Part shown: one piece after another, positions 5,397-5,563 of the stretch | How positions within the stretch are numbered: the first letter of the stretch is position 1 | Layout of the letters: each line of letters starts with the position of its first letter | NCBI GenBank assembly: GCA_021159105.1 | Contig: JAGGSM010000277.1 | Coordinates: forward strand, 1-5,563 | Length of the DNA: 5,563 nt | Reading direction: 5' to 3' | Origin: Candidatus Bipolaricaulota bacterium | GTDB taxonomy: Bacteria; Bipolaricaulota; Bipolaricaulia; UBA7950; UBA9294 | The notes under the pieces: model-generated | What the model was told of the DNA's origin: nothing | The model's input: the letters and a program-made list of their open reading frames with translations, nothing else | The model's database searches: none | Made by a program: the position numbers and the translations under genes

Positions 5397-5563
5397 GTGA
5401 AGATAACCAGGATAGAGATCTTCAAAGCGGACTTGCCGTTGAAGCGCGTATTCCGCATTGCCATTGGAGAGATCAAGGTTGCCAAGAGCGTCTTCGTTCG
5501 TGTCCATACAGACGATGGGATCTATGGCGTGGGGGAGGGGAACCTCTTGACACAGGTCACTTC
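5397..5563 (+). CDS. Enolase-superfamily enzyme, probable dipeptide epimerase, 5' part
   Basis: Only the first 55 codons are in the window; the gene runs off the right edge. GTG at 5397 is preceded by AAGGGGG (5383-5389) at a suitable distance. The visible part matches the N-terminal capping domain of the muconate-lactonizing/mandelate-racemase group: KITRIEIFKADLPLKRVFRI (2-21), then AKSVFVRVHTDDG (30-42) and YGVGEGN (44-50). In these enzymes this segment closes over a barrel active site and helps choose the substrate. The pattern resembles the L-Ala-D/L-Glu epimerase YkfB of Bacillus subtilis (similar start, then ESVIVRITYDSG and GWGEA). Other members such as cycloisomerases or o-succinylbenzoate synthase share the same N-terminus, and the catalytic lysines and metal ligands lie outside the window. 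The dipeptide-epimerase call rests on this similarity plus the peptide transporter next door. It follows lysA by 62 nt in the same direction. Confidence 0.8.
   Translation, partial: MKITRIEIFKADLPLKRVFRIAIGEIKVAKSVFVRVHTDDGIYGVGEGNLLTQVT

Overview
The window is bacterial. It carries one plus-strand gene cluster: an extracytoplasmic solute-binding protein, two peptide-type ABC permeases, a diaminopimelate decarboxylase (lysA) and the start of an enolase-superfamily gene that resembles dipeptide epimerases. Base composition is moderate (about half G+C by eye). The binding protein has a Sec signal peptide without a lipobox cysteine, which suggests a soluble periplasmic protein and so a diderm (outer-membrane-bearing) organism. 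Strong AAAGGAGG-type ribosome binding sites and GTG starts are common. I cannot name the organism. A deep-branching, possibly anaerobic diderm lineage would fit, but that is only an impression.

Layout. Positions 1-535 hold no gene I can support. This stretch contains a very good sigma-70-type promoter (195-223: TTGACA, 17-nt spacer, TATAAG, with an extended -10 TG) and therefore an apparent 5' leader of about 300 nt. The leader has a possible 22-codon upstream ORF, a weaker second promoter candidate, two mutually exclusive hairpins and an orphan, near-perfect Shine-Dalgarno sequence. The binding-protein gene (536-2113) follows. A strong intrinsic terminator-like hairpin (2136-2173) separates it from the permease genes dppB-like (2197-3204) and dppC-like (3215-4066). 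lysA (4072-5334) begins 5 nt after the dppC stop. After a 62-nt gap a GTG-started gene (5397 to the window end) encodes the N-terminal capping domain of a muconate-lactonizing/mandelate-racemase-type enzyme.

How the genes may work together. The transporter genes specify import of a peptide or similar solute. The ATPase subunits usually encoded next to such permeases are absent here; their place is taken by lysA and the enolase-superfamily gene. In Bacillus subtilis the dpp transporter is linked to ykfB, an L-Ala-D/L-Glu epimerase used on murein peptides. By analogy, this cluster may import cell-wall peptides (L-Ala-gamma-D-Glu-meso-DAP fragments), epimerise the L-Ala-D-Glu part and decarboxylate the released meso-DAP to L-lysine. 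That pathway is inference. The gene families and their arrangement are seen directly.
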